Shown here: in pieces, positions 33,541-41,756 of the stretch
Position numbering within the stretch: position 1 is the first letter of the stretch
Layout: each line of letters opens with the position of its first letter
NCBI RefSeq assembly: GCF_006152065.1
Contig: NZ_VDFW01000002.1
Location: 248,001 to 312,000 of the forward strand
DNA from: Amycolatopsis alkalitolerans
Lineage (GTDB): Bacteria; Actinomycetota; Actinomycetes; Mycobacteriales; Pseudonocardiaceae
Reading direction: 5' to 3'
Length of the DNA: 64,000 nucleotides
The notes under the pieces: generated by a model
Database searches by the model: none
What the model was told of the DNA's origin: nothing
What the model saw: only the letters and a program-made list of their open reading frames with translations
Made by a program: the position numbers and the translations under genes

Positions 33541-34932
33541 TCAAGTCAGCCAGCCGCGCCTCCGCAGTTCGCCGAGGAACCGTTGGTAGGACTCGGCAAG
33601 CGCATCGGACTCACGCGGATCCGGGTCGATCACCGTCCCGCCCCGGGGCAGCCGGGCACTCGCTTCCGCCAGCCCACCCGGTGCGACCGCGGCCGCGGCC
33701 AGCAGCGCGGCACCGTAGGCTGTCTCCGCGTGCGGGGAGACGCGAAGGCTGAGCCCGGTGACGGTCGCCCGGATCCTCGTCCACAGTGGACTTCTACTGC
33801 CCCCGCCCGCGGCGAGCAGCGGGCCGCGCACCTCGATGCCGAGTGAATGCAGGTGCTCCAGCGCGAGCCGTTCGACGAAGGCGACCCCTTCCAGCCGTGC
33901 CCGGTGCAGTTCCCCTTCGCCGGCCGGGGTGCCGAGCACGAAACCACGCGCGTCGGGCGCGACGAAGGGGAAACGCTCGCCGGCCCGGGCCAGCGGGTAA
34001 GCCACGATCCGCGCCGGGCCCCGGCCGGCCAGCGCGTCAAGGGCCGCCAGATCCTCGCCGCGGAGGCCTTCCCCGCCGGTGTTGGACGCACCGCCCGGCA
34101 GCCACCAGCCCTCGGGATGCCGGTGGCTGTACATGGCGCCGCCCGGATCGGGTACGAGCCGCTCGGTCACTCCTTTGAGGACATAGGTGGTACCGAGGAT
34201 TCCCGCGAACGTGCCCGGCAGCACCGCACCCGTGGCCAGTTGCCCGGCGCAGCCGTCGGTCATCCCCGCCACGACCAGACATCCCTTGGGCAGCCCGGCG
34301 ACCGGCCGCTCGACCTCACCCAGCACCGATACGGGGGCGACGACCTCGGGCAGCCATCCACGCGGCACCCCCAGCGCGTCGAGCACCTCCCGCGCCCACT
34401 CGCCGGCCAGCGGGTCGTAACCGCTCTTCAAGGCGTGCGACCAGTCCGTCGCGACCGGCCCCCCGGTCAGCTTCGCGCAGATCAGGTCCGGGGTGTGCCG
34501 GACACCTGCCGCCTCCGGGAAGGCCGAGTGCAGCCACGAGATCCGGCCGAGTGCGGCGGTCGGTGACACCGACATGCCGAGTGCGTGCCACCGTTCCGCG
34601 CCGAGTTCGGCGGCTTTGGCGTTGTCCTGGGCGCCGCGCCGGTCGTCGTACATCAGCGCGGGGGACACCGGTTCCCCCACACCGTCGACCGCGACGACGG
34701 TGCCCGACGTGGCCGAAACCGCGACCGCCTCGACCGTCAGGCCCTCGCTCACCTCACGCACCGCGGATTCGACGGCGGGCCACCACGCCCGCGCGTCCTG
34801 TTCGCTGCGCCCGCCTTCGGCCCGCACCGGCCCGGGCAGCGACCGCGCCGCCCGAGCCAGGACTCGGCCGTCGTCGGCCACCGCGAAGGCGCGAACCCCC
34901 GCGGTGGCGACATCGATCCCGATGACGGTCAA
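33541..34932 (-). CDS. FGGY-family carbohydrate kinase 1
   Basis: A 463-residue sugar kinase of the FHS/FGGY family. It opens TVIGIDVATAGVRAFAVAD (phosphate-1 motif), with SALMYDDRR-like PALMYDDRRGAQD near residue 95, GMTDGCAGQLATGAVLPGTF near 240 and AGGGSRSPLWTRIRATVTG (adenosine motif) near 380. It should phosphorylate a ketose or polyol imported by the permease encoded just upstream. The TTG start overlaps the permease stop as TTGA, so the two are coupled. Substrate is unknown; xylulokinase-like proteins dominate the family. The longer continuous frame upstream is not coding. Confidence 0.86.
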   Translation of the reverse strand: MTVIGIDVATAGVRAFAVADDGRVLARAARSLPGPVRAEGGRSEQDARAWWPAVESAVREVSEGLTVEAVAVSATSGTVVAVDGVGEPVSPALMYDDRRGAQDNAKAAELGAERWHALGMSVSPTAALGRISWLHSAFPEAAGVRHTPDLICAKLTGGPVATDWSHALKSGYDPLAGEWAREVLDALGVPRGWLPEVVAPVSVLGEVERPVAGLPKGCLVVAGMTDGCAGQLATGAVLPGTFAGILGTTYVLKGVTERLVPDPGGAMYSHRHPEGWWLPGGASNTGGEGLRGEDLAALDALAGRGPARIVAYPLARAGERFPFVAPDARGFVLGTPAGEGELHRARLEGVAFVERLALEHLHSLGIEVRGPLLAAGGGSRSPLWTRIRATVTGLSLRVSPHAETAYGAALLAAAAVAPGGLAEASARLPRGGTVIDPDPRESDALAESYQRFLGELRRRGWLT

Positions 34933-36260
34933 TGGACCACCGCCGAGACATCCTGCAGGTTGGCGTCCTTGGCAATCGCCCGCTCGGTGGCCTCCGGCAG
35001 CTTCAGGAACCGCACGATCACGGCCGCGACCAGGTACAGCGCGGCGAAGATGATCACCACTCCGGCCGCGCCGGCAGGGCCGAGGAACAGGCTTACGATC
35101 GCGGGCCCGACGAACGCCGCGGCACCGGCGCCCAGGTTGAGCAGCGCCATCGCGCCGCCCTTGTTCTCCGGGGCGAGCGAGGGCAGCAGCGCCGAGATCG
35201 GCACGAATCCCGCGAGCGTGGCACCGTAGAGCGCCCCGACGATCAGCGCGAGCCAGTAGTAGTTCGCGCCCATCGCGGTCGGGACGAAGTACAGCAGCAG
35301 GATCGAGATCGCGCAGCCGATCGCGCCGAACCAGAAGATCGTGGTGCGCCAGCCGATCCGGTCCGAGGCCAGGCCGAAGATCAGGTTGAAGAAGATGTTC
35401 GTGCCGTAGATGACCGATACCAGCAGCAGCCACCGTTCCTCGCCGAAGCCGATCTTGTCGGAGAAGATCGTCGGGAAGAACACCAGCATGCCGAACTCGG
35501 GGGCGGTGTTGATCACGCGGGCGATCATGCCGAGGCCCACCCGCGGCTTCTGCCACGCGATCGACACGCTGGAGACGAGGCTCTGCACGGGTTTCACCTC
35601 CGGCGGTGCCAGGCGCTGGTAACCGACGCGCTCCCGCACGCCCACTACGGCGATCAGGCCGCCGACTGCCAGGATGCCGACGGACAGCCACAACGTGCCG
35701 TAGTGGCCGAAGATCGGGTTGGTGATACTCGCGACGAGCGAGCCGAGCGTGGGCAGGCCGCCGGTGAACGCGAAGTAGAACCAGCCGACCGCGGCACCGA
35801 GCCGCGCGACCGGCGCGACCGCGGTGATCCAGACCAGGAAGCCGAACGCGAACATCGGGTACCCGAAGCCGCGGATGCCGTAGAAGATCAGCATCAGCGG
35901 ATAGTTGTGGCCGCCCACCGCGAGCGCGAGGAACAGCACGTCGAAGACCACCCAGACGCCCAGCCCGACCAGCATCACCCGCCGAGGGCCCCACAGTTCC
36001 GACAATGCGCCCGACAGCCACGACGCGAGCATGACGGCGACGCCGTACACGGTGATCACATAGGACGCGTGGATCTCACTGCCCGCGCCGTTGCCGGCCA
36101 TATACGGCGCGATGAAGCCGGACTCGACGCCGTCGCCGACCATGAACAGGAGCAGGCCGGCATATCCGAACAGCAGGGGCGCCGGAAGCCCCCACCTGTT
36201 GAGGAGCCCGGCGAATCCGCTGCCGGGCTCGGACAACCTCGATGTTGTCATCGCACTCAT
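34929..36260 (-). CDS. Polyol permease-type MFS transporter
   Basis: A 443-residue protein with 12 hydrophobic segments, resembling the RbtT/DalT polyol permease group. It has FMVGDGVESGFIAPYM in TM1, the motif-A-like LSELWGPRRVMLVGLGVW, GIRGFGYPMFAFGFLVWIT and a second motif A at FGLASDRIGWRTTIFW. Import of a tetritol or pentitol by proton symport is the likely role. GGAGG precedes the chosen ATG. A CATGTGAAGTTCACATG palindrome stands 40 bases upstream, just after the DeoR regulator gene, and probably controls the permease-kinase pair. Confidence 0.85.
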   Translation of the reverse strand: MSAMTTSRLSEPGSGFAGLLNRWGLPAPLLFGYAGLLLFMVGDGVESGFIAPYMAGNGAGSEIHASYVITVYGVAVMLASWLSGALSELWGPRRVMLVGLGVWVVFDVLFLALAVGGHNYPLMLIFYGIRGFGYPMFAFGFLVWITAVAPVARLGAAVGWFYFAFTGGLPTLGSLVASITNPIFGHYGTLWLSVGILAVGGLIAVVGVRERVGYQRLAPPEVKPVQSLVSSVSIAWQKPRVGLGMIARVINTAPEFGMLVFFPTIFSDKIGFGEERWLLLVSVIYGTNIFFNLIFGLASDRIGWRTTIFWFGAIGCAISILLLYFVPTAMGANYYWLALIVGALYGATLAGFVPISALLPSLAPENKGGAMALLNLGAGAAAFVGPAIVSLFLGPAGAAGVVIIFAALYLVAAVIVRFLKLPEATERAIAKDANLQDVSAVVH

Positions 36261-36299
36261 CACGCCTCCATGGGTGTCGATACCCGAAGTATCATGACC

Positions 36300-36316
36300 C
36301 ATGTGAAGTTCACATG
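36300..36316. promoter_or_regulatory. Operator candidate 1 for the DeoR-family regulator
   Basis: CATGTGAAGTTCACATG, 8-bp arms around a single base, in the promoter of the permease-kinase operon. Its core TGTGAAGTTCACA and the core TGTTAATTTAACA at 37771-37783 share TGTKAAKTTMACA, so one protein likely binds both. Confidence 0.65.
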
Positions 36317-36332
36317 CAAGATGTGAATTGAG

Positions 36333-37121
36333 TCAGAGGGGCGCGACCTCCACCTCGGTCCGGCCGCGCAGCTCCTCGACCAGCACTTTCGGGGCCTTGT
36401 CGTCCACGATCAGCCGGTGGTACTCGGTGACGGGTGCGAGCCGGTGCAGCGCGGTGCGCGGCATCTTGCTGGAGTCCATCAGCAGGACCCGGGTCTGCGC
36501 GGCGGCCAGCATCGCTCGCTTGACCATCACGATCTCCGGTTCCTGGTGGTAGGTCATCTCGGCGTTCATCGCGGAGGTGGACACGAACACCACGTCGACG
36601 GTGATCCGCTCGATCGCCTCCAGGCACGGCATGCCGAGGAACGAGTCGTGCGTCGACGAGTAGTCGCCGCCGATGCAGATCAGCCGCACGTTCTCGATCT
36701 CCTTGAGCACGTCGATGGCCTGGAGGTAGTTGGTCGCGACGGTGAGCGGCGCGTACTGGGTCAGCAGCAGCCTCGCGAGCGCGAGCGCGGTCGTCGAGTC
36801 GTCGAGCATGACCGACATCCCCGGTTCGACGTGGTCGAGCGCCTTCCGCGCGATCGCCGCCTTCGCCTCGACATGGGCGTTGAGGCGGTACTCGGAGTTG
36901 CTCTCGAACACCGTCGAGGGCTGCGCCGTCACGCCGCCGCGGAACTTGCGCAGCAGCCCGCGCCGGGCCAGTTCGTCCAGGTCCCGGTGCACCGTCATCA
37001 GGCTCACGCCGGTCAGTTCGGCCAGTTCGGCGGCCGACGCGGATCCCCTGTCGACCACGTAGTCGGTGATGCGCTGCTGCCGGAGGCTCCGCGAGCGCGC
37101 GCTGCCTGACGAGTCGTTCAT
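36333..37121 (-). CDS. DeoR-family regulator of the polyol/ketose cluster
   Basis: A 262-residue DeoR-type regulator: an N-terminal winged helix-turn-helix (RQQRITDYVVDRG, ELTGVSLMTVHRDLDELARR) followed by the sugar-phosphate-sensing DeoRC domain (NAHVEAKAAIARKALDH, MSVMLDDSTTALALARLLL). Such repressors release DNA on binding a phosphorylated sugar intermediate. The ATG lies 14 bases past the phosphatase stop; a 10-codon-longer start overlapping that gene is possible. Two matching palindromes, one downstream and one in the divergent promoter at 37770, are its likely sites. Confidence 0.86.
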   Translation of the reverse strand: MNDSSGSARSRSLRQQRITDYVVDRGSASAAELAELTGVSLMTVHRDLDELARRGLLRKFRGGVTAQPSTVFESNSEYRLNAHVEAKAAIARKALDHVEPGMSVMLDDSTTALALARLLLTQYAPLTVATNYLQAIDVLKEIENVRLICIGGDYSSTHDSFLGMPCLEAIERITVDVVFVSTSAMNAEMTYHQEPEIVMVKRAMLAAAQTRVLLMDSSKMPRTALHRLAPVTEYHRLIVDDKAPKVLVEELRGRTEVEVAPL

Positions 37122-37134
37122 GGGCGCAAGGATC

Positions 37135-37740
37135 TCACTCCACGGGTGCATTGAGGCGCCGCAGGCTCGTGGTGTCGCCGTCGATCCAGATCTCGGTGAT
37201 CGCCCCGTTGTCCAGGCGCGGGAACACCGTGCGGTAGGCGCCTACCGGGATGCCGAGCAGCCGGCACAGCGTCACCCGTAGCAGCGTGTTGTGCGCAACC
37301 ACCAGCACAAGTCGCCCGTTCTCGCGTTCGGCGATACCGCGCAACGCGGCGGCTCCTCGCGCGGCGGCCTCGTCCGGTGGCTCGGCACCGGGAAAGGCTC
37401 CGGCGATGGGGTCGGCGCGGAAACGTTCGGCCAGGTCGGCGGGCAGTTCGCGGAGCAGCCGGCCCTCGGCGATGCCGAAGCCGGTCTCCCGCAGCGCGTC
37501 GACCGTCTCGATGGTCAGGTCCAGCGCCTTCGCCGACGGTTCGGCCGTGCGCCTGGCGCGGCTGAGCGGTGAACAGTACAGCGCGGTGGGGCGCTCGGGC
37601 CGGGCCGACAGGTAGTCGGCCAGCTGCTCGGCCTGGCGGAGACCGGATTCGGTCAGCTCCACGTCGCTGGTACCGGCGTAGCGGTTTTCGGCGTGCCATT
37701 CGGTCTCGCCGTGCCGGACCAGCAGAAGCCGGGTTCGCAT
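37135..37740 (-). CDS. Histidine phosphatase (phosphoglycerate-mutase-like)
   Basis: A 201-residue protein of the histidine phosphatase superfamily: LLVRHGETEWHAENRYAG holds the phospho-accepting His, CSPLSRARRTAEP the second Arg, and LVVAHNTLLRV the second catalytic His. Members remove phosphate from sugars or nucleotides, or isomerise phosphoglycerate. GGAGG precedes the chosen ATG, four codons into the longest frame. It is the first gene of the minus-strand operon leading to the DeoR regulator. The likely substrate is a sugar phosphate of the cluster. Confidence 0.86.
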   Translation of the reverse strand: MRTRLLLVRHGETEWHAENRYAGTSDVELTESGLRQAEQLADYLSARPERPTALYCSPLSRARRTAEPSAKALDLTIETVDALRETGFGIAEGRLLRELPADLAERFRADPIAGAFPGAEPPDEAAARGAAALRGIAERENGRLVLVVAHNTLLRVTLCRLLGIPVGAYRTVFPRLDNGAITEIWIDGDTTSLRRLNAPVE

Positions 37741-37769
37741 CAATCCTCCCATGACAGATCTCGCGGTCT

Positions 37770-37784
37770 GTGTTAATTTAACAC
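37770..37784. promoter_or_regulatory. Operator candidate 2 for the DeoR-family regulator
   Basis: GTGTTAATTTAACAC, 7-bp arms around a single base, between the divergent phosphatase and HAD genes (30 and 25 bases from their starts). Its unusually low GC content in this genome and core match to operator 1 support a regulatory role over both divergent units. Confidence 0.68.
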
Positions 37785-37808
37785 CAATGACGTGAAAGGG
37801 GAGTCTTC

Positions 37809-38486
37809 ATGGGGTTTGCCGCGGTGGTGTTCGACCTCGACGGGGTGCTGGTGGAAAGTGAGCACCTCTGGGAGGAGAACTGGGCCGCCTACTCGGCGCG
37901 CCACGGCGTCGAGTGGACAACCGGGGACACCGCGACGGTACAGGGCATGAGTGCGCCGGAATGGGCCTCCTACCTGGCCCGTCGCAGCGGTACCCCGGAG
38001 ACCCCCGAGCAGGTGGAACGCGCCGTGGTGGACGGGATGATCGCCTCGATCGAGGCGGGCGAGGCCCCGCTGCTGTCCGGCGCCAGGGCGATGGTGCGCG
38101 ACGTGAGTGCCCGCGTGCCGGTCGCGCTCGCGTCGTCGGCGGCCCGGCGCGTCATCGACGCGGTGCTCGCCACCCACGGTCTCACCGGAGAGTTCACCGC
38201 GACGGTGTCCAGCGCCGAGGTGCCGCGCGGCAAACCGAGCCCGGACGTCTACGCGGAGGCGGCCGCGCGCCTGGGGTTCCGTGGCGAGCAATGTCTCGGC
38301 GTCGAGGACTCGAGTAACGGTATCCGCGCCGCCGCGGCGGCGGGGCTGACCGTGATCGCGCTGCCGAACCCGGCGTACCCGCCCAAGCCCGACGCGCTCG
38401 AACTCGCCGCGGAGGTCGCGGCGAGTAACGACGACGTCCGCAGGACGCTGCTCGCCTACCTCACCGGGGAGCTGGTGCGATCATGA
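37809..38486 (+). CDS. HAD-superfamily sugar-phosphate phosphatase-like protein
   Basis: A 225-residue HAD hydrolase with VVFDLDGVLVESEHLW (nucleophile and acid Asp), ALASSAARRVIDAVL (motif II Ser), the motif III Lys in PRGKPSPDVYAEAAARLG, and motif IV GVEDSSNGIRAAAAAG. The helical cap between motifs I and II is of the beta-phosphoglucomutase/phosphatase type. It likely dephosphorylates or mutates a sugar phosphate. First gene of the plus-strand operon; its stop overlaps the kinase start (ATGA). Confidence 0.87.
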   Translation: MGFAAVVFDLDGVLVESEHLWEENWAAYSARHGVEWTTGDTATVQGMSAPEWASYLARRSGTPETPEQVERAVVDGMIASIEAGEAPLLSGARAMVRDVSARVPVALASSAARRVIDAVLATHGLTGEFTATVSSAEVPRGKPSPDVYAEAAARLGFRGEQCLGVEDSSNGIRAAAAAGLTVIALPNPAYPPKPDALELAAEVAASNDDVRRTLLAYLTGELVRS

Positions 38487-40168
38487 CCGTTCTTGGCGCA
38501 GCCGAGACGTTCAAACGCGACTGGCTGGACGGTTTCGTCACCGCCTACGGGCGCGAGGTCCGCAAGGTGCCGGAGGCGTACGGGGTGGTCGGCCGGCACG
38601 TACCGCGCCGGGGCAAGGTCGCCGTCGTCATCGGCGGTGGTTGCGGGCACTATCCGGCGTTCGCGGGACTCGTCGGCCCCGGCCTCGCGGACGGCGCCGT
38701 GGTGGGTGACGTGTTCACCAGTCCCAGCGCGGAGCAGGTCTACCGCACGGCACGCGCGGCCGACGGCGGGGCGGGTGTGCTGTTCGGCTACGGCAACTAC
38801 CAGGGCGATGTGCTGCATTTCGGGCTCGCGGCGCGAAGGCTCGCCGCGGAGGGCATCGACAGCAGGACGATCCTGGTCACCGACGACATCGCGAGCGGGT
38901 CCGCGGACAAGCCCGAGGACCGCCGTGGCGTGGCGGGCGGCTTCCTGGTGTTCAAGGTCGCGGGTGCGGCCGCGGAACGGGGGGACGACCTCGACGGCGT
39001 ATACGCGGCCGCGGTGAAGGCGAACGCGAACACGCGCACGTTCGGCGCGGCCTTCGGCGGGTGCACGCTGCCGGGCGCGGGTGGACCGCTGTTCACCGTC
39101 TCCGACGCCGAGATGGAGCTGGGGCTGGGCATCCACGGCGAGCCGGGAGTGCGGACGGTCGGCCGCCTCGGCGCCGCCGGCCTGGCCGACGAGTTGGTCG
39201 ACGGCATCCTGCCGGAGCTGCCCGCCGGCGACGGCCGGGTCGCGGTAGTGCTCAACGGGCTGGGGCGCACGAAGTACGAGGAGATGTTCGTGGCCTACAA
39301 GCGGGTGCACGAACGTCTCGTCGCCGCCGGGCTCGATCCGGTGCACATCGAGGTGGGAGAGTTCGTCACCTCGCTGGACATGGCGGGCGTGTCCCTGTCG
39401 GTGATGGCGCTCGACGACGAGCTGGCGGAGCTGTACGGGGCACCGTGCTCCTCGCCGGCGTACCGCGGCGGCGGGCTGCGGCTGGAATCCGTGCCCTTGT
39501 CGTCCACAGTGGACGACACGCTGGCCAGGCCCGATGGCGACGGCAGGGAGGTCGCCGATCGGCTGCTCACCGCGGCCATGCGCACGATCGAGCAGAACGA
39601 GGCCGAGCTGGGCAGGCTCGACGCCGTGGCCGCCGACGGTGACCACGGGCTGGGCATGACGCGCGGTATGCGGGCGGCCGTGGCGGCGGCGCGGCTGGTC
39701 GACGGGCAGTCCATTGCGGACAGTCTGCTCGCGGCGGGCACAGCGTTCGCGGACGCGGCTGGTGGCGCCTCCGGCGCGCTGTACGGGGTGTTGTTCGCGG
39801 AGACCGGAGCGGGGCTGCGTGGGGAGATCACTGCGCACACGCTGGCGGGCGCGGTCGATGGAGCGGTCCGTGCCTTCGTGGAGCTGGGCAAGGCCAGGCC
39901 GGGGGACAAGACGATGCTCGACGCCATCGAGCCGTTTCGTGTCGCGCTGCGGGAGCACGCCGGTTCGGGCGTCGCCGAAGCGTGGCGCAAGGCCGCGCAG
40001 GAAGCCGTCGTGGCCGCACAGGCGACGGCGAACCTGGTGCCTGCCAAGGGCCGCGCGGCCCGGCTGGCGCAGCGAAGCCGGGGGCATGCCGACCCGGGAG
40101 CCACGTCGTTCGCGCTGATCGTCACGGCGATCGGCGAAGTGCTGGGAAGGGAAGACCGATGCGGGTAG
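38483..40168 (+). CDS. Fused dihydroxyacetone/ketotetrose kinase (DhaK-DhaL)
   Basis: A 561-residue ATP-dependent kinase. The DhaK domain (residues 1-330) has VVIGGGCGHYPAFAGLVG, VLFGYGNYQGDVLHFGLAA, and GLGIHGEPG, expected to hold the histidine that binds the ketone substrate. The DhaL domain (about 355-560) has the Mg/ATP-binding AADGDHGLGMTRGMRA and ASGALYGVLF. In mycobacteria, fused kinases of this family act on erythrulose in threitol and erythritol use, paired with an RpiB-family isomerase. That pairing occurs here, with a 10-bp overlap. Erythrulose is therefore the leading substrate guess and dihydroxyacetone the alternative. Confidence 0.88.
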   Translation: MTVLGAAETFKRDWLDGFVTAYGREVRKVPEAYGVVGRHVPRRGKVAVVIGGGCGHYPAFAGLVGPGLADGAVVGDVFTSPSAEQVYRTARAADGGAGVLFGYGNYQGDVLHFGLAARRLAAEGIDSRTILVTDDIASGSADKPEDRRGVAGGFLVFKVAGAAAERGDDLDGVYAAAVKANANTRTFGAAFGGCTLPGAGGPLFTVSDAEMELGLGIHGEPGVRTVGRLGAAGLADELVDGILPELPAGDGRVAVVLNGLGRTKYEEMFVAYKRVHERLVAAGLDPVHIEVGEFVTSLDMAGVSLSVMALDDELAELYGAPCSSPAYRGGGLRLESVPLSSTVDDTLARPDGDGREVADRLLTAAMRTIEQNEAELGRLDAVAADGDHGLGMTRGMRAAVAAARLVDGQSIADSLLAAGTAFADAAGGASGALYGVLFAETGAGLRGEITAHTLAGAVDGAVRAFVELGKARPGDKTMLDAIEPFRVALREHAGSGVAEAWRKAAQEAVVAAQATANLVPAKGRAARLAQRSRGHADPGATSFALIVTAIGEVLGREDRCG

Positions 40169-40623
40169 TGGTGGCCGCCGACAACGCGGGTGTGCTGCTC
40201 AAGAACGAAGTTCGCGACCTGCTGAAGAACGACGAGCGGGTGTCCGAGGTGATCGACGTGGGTGTCGAGAGCCTCGACGACGACCGCGCGTATCCGGTGC
40301 TGGGGCTCGCGGCGGCGGAGAAGATCGCGAATGGCGAGGCGGACCGCGGGGTGCTGGTGTGCGGCACCGGGATCGGGGTGGCGATTTCGGCGAACAAGGT
40401 GCCCGGCGTGCGGGCCACGGTCGCGCACGACTCGTACTCGGCGGAGCGCTCGATCAGGTCGAACAACTGTCAGGTCATCACGTTCGGCGCGCGGGTGATC
40501 GGGCCCGAGCTGGCGAAGAAGATCGTCACCGAATGGCTCGGCTACGAGTTCGATCCGGCCTCGGCGAGCGCGGCGAAGGTCGCGCACATCACCGAATACG
40601 AAGAGGTCCACGCCGCGAGCTGA
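40159..40623 (+). CDS. rpiB: RpiB/LacA-family sugar-phosphate isomerase
   Basis: A 154-residue isomerase with VVVAADNAGVLLKNEVRDLL at the N-terminus, the catalytic-Cys loop LVCGTGIGVAISANKVPG (Cys68) and AHDSYSAERSIRSNNCQVIT. It belongs to the RpiB family (ribose-5-phosphate/allose/erythrulose-phosphate isomerases). Relatives (EryI/DerI) convert D-erythrulose-4-phosphate to D-erythrose-4-phosphate, feeding the pentose phosphate pathway. Overlap with the kinase gene by 10 bp supports direct metabolic coupling. Family firm, substrate inferred. Confidence 0.88.
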   Translation: MRVVVAADNAGVLLKNEVRDLLKNDERVSEVIDVGVESLDDDRAYPVLGLAAAEKIANGEADRGVLVCGTGIGVAISANKVPGVRATVAHDSYSAERSIRSNNCQVITFGARVIGPELAKKIVTEWLGYEFDPASASAAKVAHITEYEEVHAAS

Positions 40624-40646
40624 GCTCGTGAAACAGTGAGAGGACA

Positions 40647-41681
40647 ATGACGTTGCTGGTACTCGCTGCGGGAGACGAGTTCGTCGGGACGGAGCTTCTG
40701 GTCGGCGCGGTCCGGGCCGAGGTCGCCGAAGCGGAGTTCGCCCGGCTGTCGTCGCGGTGGCCGGTCGAACCGTTCGGTCCGGTCGGCGGCGTACAGGAGG
40801 CGAGCGGCACCGAGGAGCAGGTGATCGAGGCGCTCGGCGGAGCCGAAGTCGCGGTCACCCAGATGGCGCCCTTCACCAAGACGGTATTCGCCGCGGCGCC
40901 GCGGCTGCGCATGGTGTCGGTTTCGCGCGGCGGGCCGGTGAACGTGGACCTCACGGCCGCGACGGAGGCCGGGGTCGCGGTCACCTTCGCGCCGGGCCGC
41001 AACGCCGCCGCGGCGGCCGAGTTCGCGGTCGGTCTGATCCTCGCGGCCATGCGCCGCATCCCGACCGCGTCCGCCGAACTGCTGGGCGGCCAATGGCGCG
41101 GTGACTACTACGCCTACGCGAACGCGGGTCTCGAACTCGAGGGCAGCACCGTCGGTCTGGTCGGCTACGGCGCGATCGGGTCCCGCGTGGCCAGGGTGCT
41201 GCTGGCCTTCGGTGCGCACGTGCTGGTGGCGGACCCGTTCGCCGATCCCGCCCGCATCGCCGCCGACGGCGCGGAGCTGGTCGAACTGGACGAGCTTCTG
41301 CGCCGGAGCCCGGTGGTCAGCCTCCATGCGAGGCTCACGGAGCAGACCCGCCATCTGGTCGACGCCGAGAAGCTCGCGCTGTTGCCCGAAGGCGCGGTGC
41401 TGGTCAACTCCGCGCGCGGGGGCCTGCTTGACTATGCCCCGCTCGCGGGCATGCTGCGCAGCGGCAGGCTCGGCGCGCTCGCGCTCGACGTGTACGACGT
41501 GGAGCCCCCGCCGGCCGACTGGGCCCTGCGCGATGCGCCGAACGTGATCGCCACCCCGCATCTCGCCGGCTGCAGCAGGCAGACGGCGGAGCGCGCGGCG
41601 CGTATCGTCGCGGCCGAGGTCGGCCGCTACGCCCGCGGAGAAAAGCTCCTCAACGTCGCGAATCCGGACGTGCTGCGATGA
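40647..41681 (+). CDS. D-isomer-specific 2-hydroxyacid dehydrogenase
   Basis: A 344-residue NAD(P)-dependent enzyme. The Rossmann motif is STVGLVGYGAIGSRVARVLL near residue 170. The substrate-binding Arg lies in LVNSARGGLLDYAPL, and the catalytic Glu and His are in DVYDVEPPP and IATPHLAGCSRQT. Members interconvert 2-oxoacids and D-2-hydroxyacids, for example D-erythronate-4-phosphate or hydroxypyruvate. In this cluster it may oxidise or reduce an acid derived from the polyol. GAGAGGA precedes the ATG. Substrate unknown. Confidence 0.86.
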   Translation: MTLLVLAAGDEFVGTELLVGAVRAEVAEAEFARLSSRWPVEPFGPVGGVQEASGTEEQVIEALGGAEVAVTQMAPFTKTVFAAAPRLRMVSVSRGGPVNVDLTAATEAGVAVTFAPGRNAAAAAEFAVGLILAAMRRIPTASAELLGGQWRGDYYAYANAGLELEGSTVGLVGYGAIGSRVARVLLAFGAHVLVADPFADPARIAADGAELVELDELLRRSPVVSLHARLTEQTRHLVDAEKLALLPEGAVLVNSARGGLLDYAPLAGMLRSGRLGALALDVYDVEPPPADWALRDAPNVIATPHLAGCSRQTAERAARIVAAEVGRYARGEKLLNVANPDVLR

Positions 41682-41756
41682 TTCCCGGCCCGCGTTCGCG
41701 ATCCGCGACTCGCCGTGAAGACAAGACCGTCAATGTTGCCGGATCGGAGTGCAGTA

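Noticed and set aside
33541-36021. Apparent 826-residue fusion upstream of the FGGY kinase
   Set aside because: The first half is the permease gene read in the wrong frame; the real junction is TTGA, the kinase start overlapping the permease stop.
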